Below are positions 18,278-28,038 of a stretch of 64,000 bases of DNA, in pieces (within the stretch, counting starts at the first letter, position 1; each line of letters opens with the position of its first letter). The DNA comes from an uncultured Prevotellaceae bacterium (GTDB lineage Bacteria > Bacteroidota > Bacteroidia > Bacteroidales > Bacteroidaceae). The translations under genes and the position numbers were made by a program. The notes beneath the pieces were generated by a model. It did no database searches, was not told where the DNA came from, and worked only from the letters and a program-made list of their open reading frames with translations. The stretch is from the NCBI GenBank assembly GCA_900317305.1, contig ONGG01000003.1, forward strand, positions 1-64,000, written 5' to 3'.

Positions 18278-20365
18278 ATGAGAATAATCCAAGTATTGCT
18301 TACCTTCATGGCAGGTATGTTGATGAGTCTTCCAGCCTCAAGCCAGGAGAAGACGCCCGCCTTTCCAGGAGCCGAGGGTTTTGGCCGCTATGTGACCGGT
18401 GGCCGAGGCGGAAAAGTCTATCATGTGACCAACCTGAACGATGCCGGAGAAGGGTCGTTGCGCTGGGCACTGAACCAGAACGGAGCCAAGACCATCGTCT
18501 TCGATGTGTCGGGCACCATCCACCTCAAATCCTCGCTCGACATCAGCAAGGGCAACGTGACCATCGCCGGCCAGACCGCTCCAGGCGACGGCATCTGCGT
18601 GGCCGACTATCCCATGCAGATCAAGACCAACAATGTGATTGTGCGCTACATGCGCTTCCGTCTGGGCAACAAGAACGTGCAAGTGAATGGTGCTGACGGA
18701 TGGGACGGATTCGGAGGCTTCGACCAGTCGGACATCATCGTCGACCACTGCTCGGTGAGTTGGAGCATCGACGAGTGCCTCTCCATCTATGGCAACAAGA
18801 ACACCACCGTGCAGTGGTGCCTCGTGGCCCAGAGTCTGCAGGATGCAGGTCACTCGAAAGGCAGCCATGGCTATGGCGGCAACTGGGGTGGCAGCGGTGC
18901 CTCCTTCCACCACAACCTGATGGCCCACCACGAGAGCCGTGTGCCGCGTCTGGGTCCGCGCTACACCACCCAGCTCGACGAGCGCATGGACATGCGCAAC
19001 AACGTGTTCTACAACTACTGTGGCAACGGCTGCTACGGCGGCGAGGCCATGAACGTGAACATCGTGAACAACTACTACAAGCCTGGACCCGGCACCGCGC
19101 AGATTGGCACCACCAAGCAGGAGCGCATCGCAGGCTTGGGAATCCGCACCGAGTCGTACATCACCTCGTATCCCGACTACGCCCCCACCCTGCACGTATG
19201 GGGCAAGTATTTCGTCGAGGGCAACGTGAATCCCAAGTACAACGCCGTGACCAACGACAACTGGCAATATGGCATCTACAACCAGATTAATGCCTCCAGC
19301 AACGACGGACTCTACAATGAAGAAGTGAAAGACTCCATACGCTTGAGTCAGCCCATCGACTATGTGGTCACCACCACCCACACCGCCGAGCAAGCCTATG
19401 AGAAAGTGCTCGCCTATGCCGGAGCCTCTCTGCATCGTGATACCTTCGACGACCTCATGGTCAACGACACCCGTGAGGGTCTGGCCACCTACACCGGTGC
19501 AGGCAACCACAAAGGCATCATCGACTCGCAGGAAGACAACCGTCCTGCCGATGCCAGCGACGACTGGAGTGCCTGGCCCACGCTCAACAGCGCGCCTGCC
19601 CCTGCTGATACCGACCGCGACGGAATGCCCGACGACTGGGAGGCCGCCAATGGCCTCAACCCCAACGACGCCAGCGACGGAGCCATCACCACCAGCGACG
19701 GCTACACCAATCTGGAGCACTACCTGAACTCCATCGTGGCCGGGATTACCGAGGCCCAATACGAGGGTGGCGTGCAACAAGGCAGCATCGTGGAGCAAGA
19801 AGACCCCTCGGAGGTCAGTTCGTATGAACTATCGCCACAGACCTCGAATGGTGACTGGACCTTCAATAATGGTTTCAGCATCAGCGTGGGCAACGGCTAT
19901 GCAGAAGGCTCGGGCTGCGGCATCAAAGGCATCAAGTACTCCCGCAACTCCAACTACAAGATCAACATCCCTGATGGCATCACCATCACCCGCGTGGAGC
20001 TCACCGGATACAGCAATCACGACACCAGCACCGCCTACATCCAGCAGTTGGGCGAGAACGTCTTTTCCCCCACCGACTATGTGCTTCCCTCGCGCAAGGG
20101 AGGAGTGGCCGTCACCTTCGACATTCCTCTTCCCGTGCCTGCCACGACCCAAGCCTCATTCATCACCAAGGATGCCCAGATTGTGGCCAACCTGATACTC
20201 TTCACCGGCACCACAGGCATTGAGGAACGCTTGCAACTTCCCACAACCAACAACGTATATACACTCGATGGCATCCTTGTCGTCAAGGATGCCAATACCA
20301 TCGACCTGCAGTCGCTTCCCAAAGGCGTTTATATTATTGGTAACAAGAAAATCTTCATCAAATGA
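18278..20365 (+). CDS. Pectate lyase, PL1 family, with C-terminal accessory region
   Basis: 695 residues with signal peptide (cut near PASSQ). The PL1 beta-helix spans about 28-400: AFPGAEGFGRYVTGGRGG, VTIAGQTAPGDG, IIVDHCSVSWSIDE and the catalytic-arginine region SRVPRLGPRY (near 219). It cleaves de-esterified homogalacturonan by beta-elimination, giving 4,5-unsaturated ends that the GH105 domain of the first gene can remove. Residues about 445-475 hold a calcium-loop type motif (DTDRDGMPDDWE). A beta-sandwich (about 510-635) and the tail LPKGVYIIGNKKIFIK follow; the tail suggests surface display. The stop overlaps the next start by 4 nt (ATGA), so the two genes are translationally coupled. 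Confidence 0.94.
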   Translation: MRIIQVLLTFMAGMLMSLPASSQEKTPAFPGAEGFGRYVTGGRGGKVYHVTNLNDAGEGSLRWALNQNGAKTIVFDVSGTIHLKSSLDISKGNVTIAGQTAPGDGICVADYPMQIKTNNVIVRYMRFRLGNKNVQVNGADGWDGFGGFDQSDIIVDHCSVSWSIDECLSIYGNKNTTVQWCLVAQSLQDAGHSKGSHGYGGNWGGSGASFHHNLMAHHESRVPRLGPRYTTQLDERMDMRNNVFYNYCGNGCYGGEAMNVNIVNNYYKPGPGTAQIGTTKQERIAGLGIRTESYITSYPDYAPTLHVWGKYFVEGNVNPKYNAVTNDNWQYGIYNQINASSNDGLYNEEVKDSIRLSQPIDYVVTTTHTAEQAYEKVLAYAGASLHRDTFDDLMVNDTREGLATYTGAGNHKGIIDSQEDNRPADASDDWSAWPTLNSAPAPADTDRDGMPDDWEAANGLNPNDASDGAITTSDGYTNLEHYLNSIVAGITEAQYEGGVQQGSIVEQEDPSEVSSYELSPQTSNGDWTFNNGFSISVGNGYAEGSGCGIKGIKYSRNSNYKINIPDGITITRVELTGYSNHDTSTAYIQQLGENVFSPTDYVLPSRKGGVAVTFDIPLPVPATTQASFITKDAQIVANLILFTGTTGIEERLQLPTTNNVYTLDGILVVKDANTIDLQSLPKGVYIIGNKKIFIK

Positions 20366-22272
20366 AAAAGACCATTATCCTAGCCCTCGTCCTTTTGTCA
20401 TCGGTTCTCTCCTGGGGTGCCGACACCCGTGTGTCATCGCCAGATGGCCGTATGGTGATTACCATTCACACCGATGCCAATCAACTGTCGTGGGCGGTCA
20501 GCCACGACGGCGTGGTGGTGCTCACCCCCTCTGCCATAGACATCAACGGCGCATTGAAGAAAATGAAATGCACCACTAAAGGCCATACGGCTTTAGCCCA
20601 GAACAGCAAGTTCAGCGTAGAGTTCCGTGCCGACAACGATGCCGCCGCCTACCGCATTGCCACCAAGAGCAATCGACAGTTGACGGTAGTCGACGAGACT
20701 GCGGAGTTCAACTTCGCCGGCGACTACCCCGCCTTCGTGCCCTACGTGAACGACAACCGCAGTGGTGAGCGCTGGTGCTTCTCGTTTGAGAGTTACTACG
20801 ACGAGCAGCGGCTTTCGGAAATGTTTGCCGACTCGCTGGCCATCAATCCATTGGCCATACGCCTGCCCAAAGGCAAACTGGCCGTGGTTCTCGATGCCTC
20901 CGTTGTCGACTATCCCGGCATGTTCCTCGTGAAGAACGGGCAGCATGGCCTGAAAGCCGCTTTCGCACCCCGTGCCATCAAGGAAGAGATTGGCGGTCAT
21001 GCCCGTCTGAACCTCGTACCCACCCAGCGTGCCAATGATATTGCCACCATCACCTCGAAAACCATCATGCCATGGCGCATTGTGACCGTGGTGGACAACG
21101 ACGCGCAGTTGCTCTCCTGCGATGTAGCCCGTCGTTACGGCCCAACGTGCCGCATTGCCGACACCTCGTGGATCAAGCCCGGAAAAGTGGCGTGGGACTG
21201 GTGGAACAACACCAACCTCACCAGTGTTGACTTCCGTGCCGGCATGAACACCGACACCTACAAATACTACATCGACTTTGCCCAGCGCAACCATCTGGAG
21301 TATATCATCATCGACGAGGGATGGAGCAGCGACGAGTCACTCACCGAGAAAATGAATCCCGAGATCGACCTCGGTATACTGCTTCCCTATGCCAAGGAGC
21401 ATGGTGTGGGCATCATACTCTGGTCGAGTTGGCGCAACTGCATCAAAGACATGGAGCGCGACTTCAAACACTACGCCGAGATGGGCGTCTGCGGTTTCAA
21501 GGTCGACTTCTTCGACCGCGACGACCAGGCCCTCATGCAGTCGGCCTGGCAGATAGCCGACTGTGCTGCCCGCAACCATCTGTTGCTCGACTATCATGGC
21601 TACCGTCCCACAGGCATCCAGTATGCCTACCCCATCATTCTGAACTTTGAGGGAGTGAAAGGTCTGGAAAACTCGAAATGGGAGCCTCGCTCGGGGGATG
21701 GTCCGCTACACGACCAGCCCCGCTACGACGTAAGCATCCCCTATCTGCGCATGTTGGTGGGTCCACTCGACTACACCCCCGGTGCGATGCTCAATGCCAC
21801 CCGCGACTGTTTCTTCGGCAACAACAACCACCCGATGAGTCAAGGCACGCGTGCCCATCAGGTAGCGATGTACACCACCTTTGATGCCCCATTGCAGATG
21901 CTGGCCGACTCGCCATCGAAATATATGAAGGAGCAGGAGACCACCGACTTCATCGCCCAGATTCCCACCACATGGGACGAAGTGGTGGCTCTTGGCGGTG
22001 AACTTGGCGAATACACCATTCTTGCCAGACGCAAGGGAGCCCGATGGTATGTGGCCGCCATGACCAACTGGACAGCCCGCGACCTCACCATCGACCTCGG
22101 CAAACTGGGCCTTTCATCGGGCAGCCATCGGGCAGAGATTTTCTGCGATGGCATGAATGCCGACCGTGAGGCCACCGACTACAAGCATATTGTCACCACT
22201 GTCAGCGCCAACGAGCGATTGGCCGTCCACCTCGCCCCCGGTGGCGGATGGAGCGCCATTATCAACCAATAA
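20362..22272 (+). CDS. GH97 glycoside hydrolase, probably retaining alpha-galactosidase type
   Basis: 636 residues with signal peptide (cut after SWGA). The N-terminal GH97 beta-sandwich (about 25-265) is followed by a (beta/alpha)8 barrel (AWDWWNN near 277, DEGWSS near 318, GFKVDFFDRDDQ near 380, NFEGVKGLE near 427) and a small C-terminal beta domain. In GH97 the retaining branch carries an Asp nucleophile at the KVDF position and the inverting SusB branch does not; the Asp here points to the retaining alpha-galactosidase branch. Pectin side chains can carry alpha-galactose, which fits the context. No C-terminal tail, so periplasmic location is inferred. Confidence 0.88.
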   Translation: MKKTIILALVLLSSVLSWGADTRVSSPDGRMVITIHTDANQLSWAVSHDGVVVLTPSAIDINGALKKMKCTTKGHTALAQNSKFSVEFRADNDAAAYRIATKSNRQLTVVDETAEFNFAGDYPAFVPYVNDNRSGERWCFSFESYYDEQRLSEMFADSLAINPLAIRLPKGKLAVVLDASVVDYPGMFLVKNGQHGLKAAFAPRAIKEEIGGHARLNLVPTQRANDIATITSKTIMPWRIVTVVDNDAQLLSCDVARRYGPTCRIADTSWIKPGKVAWDWWNNTNLTSVDFRAGMNTDTYKYYIDFAQRNHLEYIIIDEGWSSDESLTEKMNPEIDLGILLPYAKEHGVGIILWSSWRNCIKDMERDFKHYAEMGVCGFKVDFFDRDDQALMQSAWQIADCAARNHLLLDYHGYRPTGIQYAYPIILNFEGVKGLENSKWEPRSGDGPLHDQPRYDVSIPYLRMLVGPLDYTPGAMLNATRDCFFGNNNHPMSQGTRAHQVAMYTTFDAPLQMLADSPSKYMKEQETTDFIAQIPTTWDEVVALGGELGEYTILARRKGARWYVAAMTNWTARDLTIDLGKLGLSSGSHRAEIFCDGMNADREATDYKHIVTTVSANERLAVHLAPGGGWSAIINQ

Positions 22273-22294
22273 CATCATGGCACACCACTAATAG

Positions 22295-22323
22295 AAAAGG
22301 CTCCCTTGTTTGGGAGCCTTTTC
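22295..22323. terminator. Bidirectional terminator
   Basis: AAAAGGCTCCC and GGGAGCCTTTT form an 11-bp stem with a 6-nt loop between the convergent GH97 (+) and GH57 (-) genes. A-run before and T-run after make it usable in both directions. Confidence 0.88.
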
Positions 22324-22346
22324 CATGTATGGTGAAGAAACGATTA

Positions 22347-23765
22347 TTATTCTTTCTTCTCTTCAGGTTTCTCTTCCTTCTTTTTGGCGGTGCGTTTTGC
22401 GGCCGGTTTCTTGGCAGGAGCCTCGGCACCCATTTTCTCGAGTTTGGCCTTCAGTTTGTCCTCCTCTTTCTGCATCTTGTCGATCTTGGCCTGCAGACGA
22501 GTGATGGCCTTGTCTTTCTTCTCAATCTCATCGCCCTGGTTCTTGATGGTAGTGAGCAGAGCGTCGAGCTCATCATTGTCGATTGACTCAGGATAGAGCG
22601 AGTTGACACGATTGATGAAGTCGCCAAGGATGTTCATATAGTTGGTGAACGCATCAAACGGAGTGCTGTAGATGCCACGGTCGAGTCCAACATTAGAGGG
22701 CTTGGTGGTCATGAAGCGGAAGTTGTTGGAAGCCTGGAGATAGTCCCAGTCTTGGTTGATGCGTGGGTCGTCGGCGATACGGAGACGGTCGGCGATGCTA
22801 TAGAGTTTGTTGAAAGCCTCGCGCTGCATGGGGTTACCGAGCCAGCAACTCACGTCGCGCTCCTCGTCGACCCATGAGAGGGTATCGGGCACATCGAGTG
22901 CGCCCACGCTCTTCATCTTCATGCAGATTTCGGTAGGTGTCGAGAAGGTGATGCCTTTTGCCTTGGCGCAACCCGGAATGGCCTTGAGGAACTCGAGGAT
23001 GTTGCTCGACAGCGGCTGGGCGATACCCAGTGCCGAGAGTTCCATGAAGATATTGATAACCTGCTCCTCCTCGGGGAAGTTGGCGATGCGCTCCACATAG
23101 TTGTCGGCGAAGAGCGGATATCCCTCCCACTCGCTGTTATTGAATCGCAGCGAGATGTCATCACTCAGGGTGACGTCGCGGAGCAAGAGCTTCAGGTTGG
23201 GAGCAATGGCGCAATTGTAGACATAGTGTGGTGACTTCCATCCCAGCACATGTTTTGCACCCTCGGTGAGCATACCCTTGAATCCCATTGCGGCAGCCTG
23301 TCCGCCGATATCATCGCTATAGATGAGCGAGGAGTTGCGGAGCACCTGTGGTTCCTGTCCGAAGTATTCCTTGATCTTGACGGCCTGCTTCTTCACGTCG
23401 CGGGCGAAGGAAGCCTCATTGGCCAGAGCGGCCAAACCATGCGAGTAGGGCTCGGCGAGGAATTCCACGCATCCCGTCTCATTGAGTTCCTGCAGTTTCT
23501 CCAGCACCTGAGGAGCGTGCATCTCGAGTTGCTCGATACCTGTTCCCGAGAGTGAGAAAGCCACTTTGAAATAGTCACCATTCTGGTCGATCATTTCCTT
23601 GAGCGCATTGAGAGCCGGCATATACGACCTGTTGGCGATATCGGTGATGGAGCGCTCGTTCTCGTAATCATCATAATAGTAGTGGTCGGTACCGATATCG
23701 AAGAAGCGGTAGCGTTTGAGATGTATGATCTGATGTATCTCGAAATATAAGCAAATTGTTTTCAT
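22347..23765 (-). CDS. GH57 alpha-glucan hydrolase/transferase family protein with Lys-rich tail
   Basis: 472 residues, cytoplasmic (no signal). The start MKTICLYFEIHQIIHLKRY contains the conserved GH57 FxIHQxxHL motif; LAEPYSHGLAAL (near 103) and the RNSSLIYSDDIG block (near 143) follow. Downstream genes in the same direction are a GT4 glycogen synthase-like enzyme and a GH133 debranching enzyme, so it acts on internal alpha-glucan such as glycogen. The catalytic Glu and Asp were not firmly placed. After about residue 400 there is a coiled coil (DEIEKKDKAITRLQAKID) and then an Ala/Pro/Lys-rich tail (KKPAAKRTAKKKEEKPEEKK), unusual for an enzyme. Confidence 0.88.
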   Translation of the reverse strand: MKTICLYFEIHQIIHLKRYRFFDIGTDHYYYDDYENERSITDIANRSYMPALNALKEMIDQNGDYFKVAFSLSGTGIEQLEMHAPQVLEKLQELNETGCVEFLAEPYSHGLAALANEASFARDVKKQAVKIKEYFGQEPQVLRNSSLIYSDDIGGQAAAMGFKGMLTEGAKHVLGWKSPHYVYNCAIAPNLKLLLRDVTLSDDISLRFNNSEWEGYPLFADNYVERIANFPEEEQVINIFMELSALGIAQPLSSNILEFLKAIPGCAKAKGITFSTPTEICMKMKSVGALDVPDTLSWVDEERDVSCWLGNPMQREAFNKLYSIADRLRIADDPRINQDWDYLQASNNFRFMTTKPSNVGLDRGIYSTPFDAFTNYMNILGDFINRVNSLYPESIDNDELDALLTTIKNQGDEIEKKDKAITRLQAKIDKMQKEEDKLKAKLEKMGAEAPAKKPAAKRTAKKKEEKPEEKKE

Positions 23766-23782
23766 TTTGGTATTATTTTAAA

Positions 23783-25048
23783 TTACTTATTAAGTGTGCG
23801 GATGTAAAGTTCCTTGATCCATCTTCCGACTTTCTCCCATGTGATTTGGTCGACCTCTCGTTTTCCTTCATCTTGCAGGAAATGGAAGAGGCTGTCGTTG
23901 TGGCAGATCGAGTAGATGGCATCGGCCAGCGCGTGGATGTCCCAATAGTCAACCTTGATACAGTTGGTAAGGATTTCCGCGCATCCGCTCTGCCATGAGA
24001 TGATAGACGGGGTGCCACACTGCATGGCCTCGAGCGGCGAGATACCGAATGGCTCGCTCACCGAGGGCATCACATATACATCCGAGTCTTTCAAGCATTC
24101 ATACACCTGTTTTCCTCTCATGAATCCAGGGAAGTGGAACCTGTCGGCGATGCCCCTCTCGGCGGCCAGTTGGATCATGGCGTCCATCATGTCGCCCGAT
24201 CCTGCCATACAGAATCTCACGTTTCTTGTGCGGTGGAGCACCATATTGGCAGCCTCGACGAAATACTCCGGTCCTTTCTGCATGGTGATACGTCCGAGGA
24301 AGGTCACCACTTTCTCTTTGTTGGTGTGGTCGGGGCGAGGAATATCCTGCAGTTCCTGTACTAAAGGATAAACGGCATTGTGCACGGTGAACACCTTCTT
24401 CGGGTCTTGGTAGTAGTGGTTGATGACCGTTCGCCGTGTGAGGTCGGACACGCACATGATGCAGTCGGCGTTGTCCATACCGTCTTTCTCGATGGAGTAG
24501 ACCGTTGGGTTCACCTTTCCGCGGCTTCGGTCGAAGTCGGTGGCGTGTACGTGGATGCACAACGGTTTTCCACTCACGTTCTTGGCATGGATACCTGCGG
24601 GATAGGTAAGCCAGTCGTGAGCGTGGATGATATCAAACTCCTCTGTCCTGGCCACCACGCCAGCGATGACCGAGTAGTTATTGATTTCCTCGTGCAGGTT
24701 TTTGGGGTATCCTCCGGCAAACTCCATGCATCCGAGGTCGTTCACATGCATGTAGTTGAAGTCGGCATAAATATGGTCGCGCAGTTTGAAGTAATAGTCG
24801 GGGTCCATGATGTTCCCCACCCTGCTCTTCACATAGTCGTAGTCTACATCCCTCCATGCGATAGGAACGGCACACATACCCACGATTTTGCAGGCCGATG
24901 TGTCCTCATCGCCAAATGGCTTGGGCAGGCACAGTGTGATATCCATGTCGCCCTGGGCGTGCAGTCCTTCAGAGATTCCATAATTAGCGGTAGCGAGTCC
25001 ACCGTATACATGAGGAGGATACTCCCATCCAAACATTAAAACTTTCAT
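23783..25048 (-). CDS. Glycogen synthase-like glycosyltransferase (GT4/GT5 fold)
   Basis: 421 residues, no signal peptide. The N-terminus MKVLMFGWEYPPHVYGGLAT carries the nucleotide-sugar glycine loop in GGLAT. HAHDWLT and HVHATDFDRS are typical of bacterial glycogen synthase-like enzymes, and SEPFGISPLEAMQCGTPS is the EX7E motif of GT-B retaining transferases. Its operon partners, GH133 upstream and GH57 downstream (17 bp), make glucan chain elongation from NDP-glucose the likely role. Naming it glgA would go beyond the evidence because the sequence is nearer GT4 than classical GlgA. Confidence 0.9.
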   Translation of the reverse strand: MKVLMFGWEYPPHVYGGLATANYGISEGLHAQGDMDITLCLPKPFGDEDTSACKIVGMCAVPIAWRDVDYDYVKSRVGNIMDPDYYFKLRDHIYADFNYMHVNDLGCMEFAGGYPKNLHEEINNYSVIAGVVARTEEFDIIHAHDWLTYPAGIHAKNVSGKPLCIHVHATDFDRSRGKVNPTVYSIEKDGMDNADCIMCVSDLTRRTVINHYYQDPKKVFTVHNAVYPLVQELQDIPRPDHTNKEKVVTFLGRITMQKGPEYFVEAANMVLHRTRNVRFCMAGSGDMMDAMIQLAAERGIADRFHFPGFMRGKQVYECLKDSDVYVMPSVSEPFGISPLEAMQCGTPSIISWQSGCAEILTNCIKVDYWDIHALADAIYSICHNDSLFHFLQDEGKREVDQITWEKVGRWIKELYIRTLNK

Positions 25049-25063
25049 ATATTTCCTCCTCCT

Positions 25064-27013
25064 TTATTTTGTATAGTTATACGATTCGAGCAAGTTGAGC
25101 GTACGCAGGATCTCGGCCACGTTCATGGCAAACGACATGGCACCTCTTCCGAGGAATGGCGGGTTGCCATCGAAGAGTTCGCTGATGGTGCCCAGGCAAT
25201 GGTAGTCCATTTCCTCCTCATATCCCACCATTTGCCTTTCGATGAAGCTGAGTCTTGTGCGCTTGTAGAGTTTGAGGCAAGCCTCCATATAGAAGCCACC
25301 GAGCCAGGGCCATGCCGTACCCTGATGGTAGGCATAGTCGCGCTGTGTCTGTGGTCCCACATACATGGGGTTGTATCCACCGCTCTTCGGTGAGAGCGAG
25401 CGCAGTCCCTTTGGAGTAAGCAGTTCGCGTGTGCACACATCAAGCACGCTCTTCTTCTGCTCTTGTGAGAGTGGCGAGTAGTCGAATGCCACAGCGAAGA
25501 TCATATTGGGTCTTACGCTCCAGTCGATCATGTTGCCATCCACATAGTCGTAGAGATATCCATACTCGTTGAGGAAAGTGTCGACGAAAGCCACCTTGGC
25601 TTTCTCTGCCCTTTGTTCAAGAAGTTGTGCCCGCTCTTCCTTTCCATTCTCTGCGGCGAGCGATGCGGCAAATCTGAGGGCGTTGTACCACAATGCATTG
25701 AACTCGACGACAAATCCTGTGCGGGGCACCACTGGCCTGCCATTGGCGGTGGAGTTCATCCAGGTCACGGCACGGTCGCGTCCTTCTGTGTGCAGGAGGC
25801 CGTTCTCCTCGAGGGTTAGGTTGGGGTGTCCGCCTTCGATGATGAAGTCGAGGATGTCGTCAACAAGTTTTCCATACATGGAGTAGCATTTCGGCCTTCC
25901 GCATTCCTTGGCATACTGTTGTACAGCCCAAATTGCCCAGAGCGGCACATCGGGCTGTTCCATCTCATAGATTTGTCCCTTGATCGGTTTGTCTTCCATG
26001 AATGCCCTGAGTTCTCTCTCGGCGGTACTCATCACCAACTCGAAATAGTCTTGCTCCTCGATAGCCAGCGTTAGTCCGGGCAGCGAGATGAAGGTGTCGC
26101 GTGCCCTGCACTTAAACCAAGGATAACCAGCGAGCAGATACCTGTCGTCGTTGGGCATTCTCTTGTGGAACTGATGGGCGGCATTCACGAGGCAGTGGAA
26201 GAAATTGTCGCGTGGGTTTCTCTCCTGCACTTCAGCCTCAAAAAGTTTCTTCAGCGTGCTGGTCCTGATCTTCGAGGTGGAAGCAGCAAAGACAATGCTC
26301 TCACCTTTCTTGATCTGCATCTCAAACCAGCCGGGCACGTAGAGGTCCTCGTTTGAAGCATATCCGCGCTCCTGCTCTTTCGGATACTCGATGCCCCTGT
26401 ACCAATCGGGATGGAAGATGAACTCATTCTTCTTGCTGAACTGCATATAGAGGTCGGGATAGCCGGCATACATGCATGTCTTGATACCATTGTCGATGGG
26501 CGTGTAATCGCGGCTTGCGGTATAGTTCTCGTGGGTGAACTGCCTCACGCTTCTGAAAGCCAGGAAAGGCCTGAACCTCAGTGTGGTGGCAGAGTGTGCC
26601 TCCATCAAGGTGTAGCGGATGAGAATCCGGTCCTCATAATGCTGGAAGACGACCTCTTTCTTGAGTACCACTCCACCCACCCTGTAGATGGTGGTGGGCA
26701 CTTTGTCGCAGTCGAACTCACGGATGTACTTGTGCCCTTTCGGGCTGTAGTTGTTGCCCTGATACTTATGGAGTCCTAAATTGAATTCAGCCCCATGCTG
26801 AATGACTGTGGCATCGAGCGAAGACAGGAGCACATGGTTCTCATCATCCAATTCGGGAATGGGAACAACGAGCAGTCCGTGATACTTTCTCGTGTTACAG
26901 TCGACAATTGTAGAACAAGAATACGCGCCCGAGCGGTTGGTTCTCAGCAACTCTCTTGGCAGCGATTCCTCCAAGTTGGTCATCAGCGCCTTTTCTAATC
27001 GAAGATAACTCAT
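25064..27013 (-). CDS. Amylo-alpha-1,6-glucosidase / glycogen debranching enzyme (GH133)
   Basis: 649 residues from the ATG at 27013 (MSYLRLEKALMTNLEESLP). The frame is open to 27133, but the promoter at 27103-27134 excludes that start; 27058 (MEINQIRF) remains possible. An N-terminal glycogen-debranching beta domain (RTNRSGAYSCSTIVDCNTRKYHGLL) is followed by the (alpha/alpha)6 barrel with WFKCRARDTFISLPGL, TEGRDRAVTWMN and YHQGTAWPWLGGFY. It hydrolyses alpha-1,6 branch stubs in glycogen. First gene of the GH133-GT4-GH57 operon (15-bp and 17-bp gaps). Confidence 0.93.
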   Translation of the reverse strand: MSYLRLEKALMTNLEESLPRELLRTNRSGAYSCSTIVDCNTRKYHGLLVVPIPELDDENHVLLSSLDATVIQHGAEFNLGLHKYQGNNYSPKGHKYIREFDCDKVPTTIYRVGGVVLKKEVVFQHYEDRILIRYTLMEAHSATTLRFRPFLAFRSVRQFTHENYTASRDYTPIDNGIKTCMYAGYPDLYMQFSKKNEFIFHPDWYRGIEYPKEQERGYASNEDLYVPGWFEMQIKKGESIVFAASTSKIRTSTLKKLFEAEVQERNPRDNFFHCLVNAAHQFHKRMPNDDRYLLAGYPWFKCRARDTFISLPGLTLAIEEQDYFELVMSTAERELRAFMEDKPIKGQIYEMEQPDVPLWAIWAVQQYAKECGRPKCYSMYGKLVDDILDFIIEGGHPNLTLEENGLLHTEGRDRAVTWMNSTANGRPVVPRTGFVVEFNALWYNALRFAASLAAENGKEERAQLLEQRAEKAKVAFVDTFLNEYGYLYDYVDGNMIDWSVRPNMIFAVAFDYSPLSQEQKKSVLDVCTRELLTPKGLRSLSPKSGGYNPMYVGPQTQRDYAYHQGTAWPWLGGFYMEACLKLYKRTRLSFIERQMVGYEEEMDYHCLGTISELFDGNPPFLGRGAMSFAMNVAEILRTLNLLESYNYTK

Positions 27014-27102
27014 AGTTGTTCTATTAAGGTTTAAAAAACGTATCTGATTGATTTCCATAGCATCAGTGTGCACAGGTTTTGCGCACGCTGTTGAAATTTC
27101 CT

Positions 27103-27134
27103 CAAAGGTAATAAAAAAAGGAAATTTGCACAAA
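27103..27134 (-). promoter_or_regulatory. Promoter of the alpha-glucan operon
   Basis: On the minus strand TTTG (27131-27134), a 20-nt spacer, and TACCTTTG (27103-27110) make a full Bacteroidota promoter. Transcription would start near 27097. Confidence 0.72.
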
Positions 27135-27225
27135 TTTTCTTTGTCCTTTTTTCCCTTTATTTCCCGTTTTTATGTTTTAAAATATAATTTTAGTAGTTAA
27201 CCAAGGTGTTTTTACAAAATTTTGT

Positions 27226-27233
27226 TATTTTTG
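27226..27233 (+). promoter_or_regulatory. -7 promoter element of the Crp/Fnr-type regulator
   Basis: TATTTTTG fits TAnnTTTG, 50 bp before the start codon. The -33 region is weak, which may mean activator-dependent expression. Confidence 0.45.
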
Positions 27234-27283
27234 CAATTCATGTATCACTTTGAGCCAGACGGTAGGATATTCCTTCTCTGGTA

Positions 27284-28009
27284 ATGCAATCAAAAAAGCC
27301 GATGTCAGCCCGCAGTATAAATATCGACCAAGACAGCGTTCTTGATGAGGTATTAAGGCTCTGGCCCTCGCTCAGCGAGGCCCAGCGTAGCCTGGTGGCC
27401 GGTCATCTTCATATCAGCCATTACAAGAAGAACGACGAGATTTACCGCAACTCCGACAACACCGACCAGATATACATTTTGGTATCTGGCAAGGCAAAAG
27501 TTCAAAAAGACGGTGTGGGTGGCCGCAACCAGATTATCCGGGTCATCAAGCCAGTCGAGATGTTTGGCTACCGTGCCCATTTTGCAGGCGAGAGGCATCG
27601 CACGTTTGCCACTGCATTCGAGAGTTCGGTCGTTGCCACATTGCCGATGGCCATCGTTGAGCAGTTGATGCGTGAGAACCCCGAGGTGAGTCTTTGTATC
27701 GTGCGCCATTTGTCGGTGCTTCTAGGACAGTCGGACGACCGCACCATCAACCTCACCCAAAAGCACATCCGGGGCCGTCTGGCAGAAGCATTGCTGTTTC
27801 TGAAGCACAACTATGGTGTAGAGGAGGATGGCAGCACGCTGAGCATCTACCTGAGCCGTGAGGACCTGGCAAGTTTGTCGAACATGACCACGAGCAATGC
27901 CATCCGCACACTTTCCTCTTTTGCCACCGAGCGGCTGATCGCCATCGATGGCAAGAAAATCAAGATTGTGGACGAGGAAGAGCTCCACAAAGTGTCGAAG
28001 ATGGGATAG
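27284..28009 (+). CDS. Crp/Fnr-family transcription regulator
   Basis: 241 residues. Residues about 30-130 form a cyclic-nucleotide-binding-like beta-roll (YILVSGKAKVQKDG), followed by the long dimerisation helix and a winged helix-turn-helix (about 170-230; YLSREDLASLSNMTTSNAIR). The residue pattern that binds cAMP in Crp is not evident and no Cys cluster for an Fe-S centre is present, so the ligand is unknown. Divergent from the alpha-glucan operon (270-bp shared spacer), which makes that operon a plausible target. Confidence 0.9.
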   Translation: MQSKKPMSARSINIDQDSVLDEVLRLWPSLSEAQRSLVAGHLHISHYKKNDEIYRNSDNTDQIYILVSGKAKVQKDGVGGRNQIIRVIKPVEMFGYRAHFAGERHRTFATAFESSVVATLPMAIVEQLMRENPEVSLCIVRHLSVLLGQSDDRTINLTQKHIRGRLAEALLFLKHNYGVEEDGSTLSIYLSREDLASLSNMTTSNAIRTLSSFATERLIAIDGKKIKIVDEEELHKVSKMG

Positions 28010-28038
28010 ACAAAAAGGTATTTGGGGGCGAATGATGC

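Noticed and set aside
18040..18696. 218-residue plus-strand frame between the lipoprotein and PL1 genes
   Set aside because: It overlaps both genes in another frame and reads through a terminator hairpin; no domain.
18338..19798. 486-residue minus-strand frame opposite PL1
   Set aside because: Low-complexity Val/Gly/His composition and no recognisable domain; PL1 on the plus strand has full catalytic motifs.
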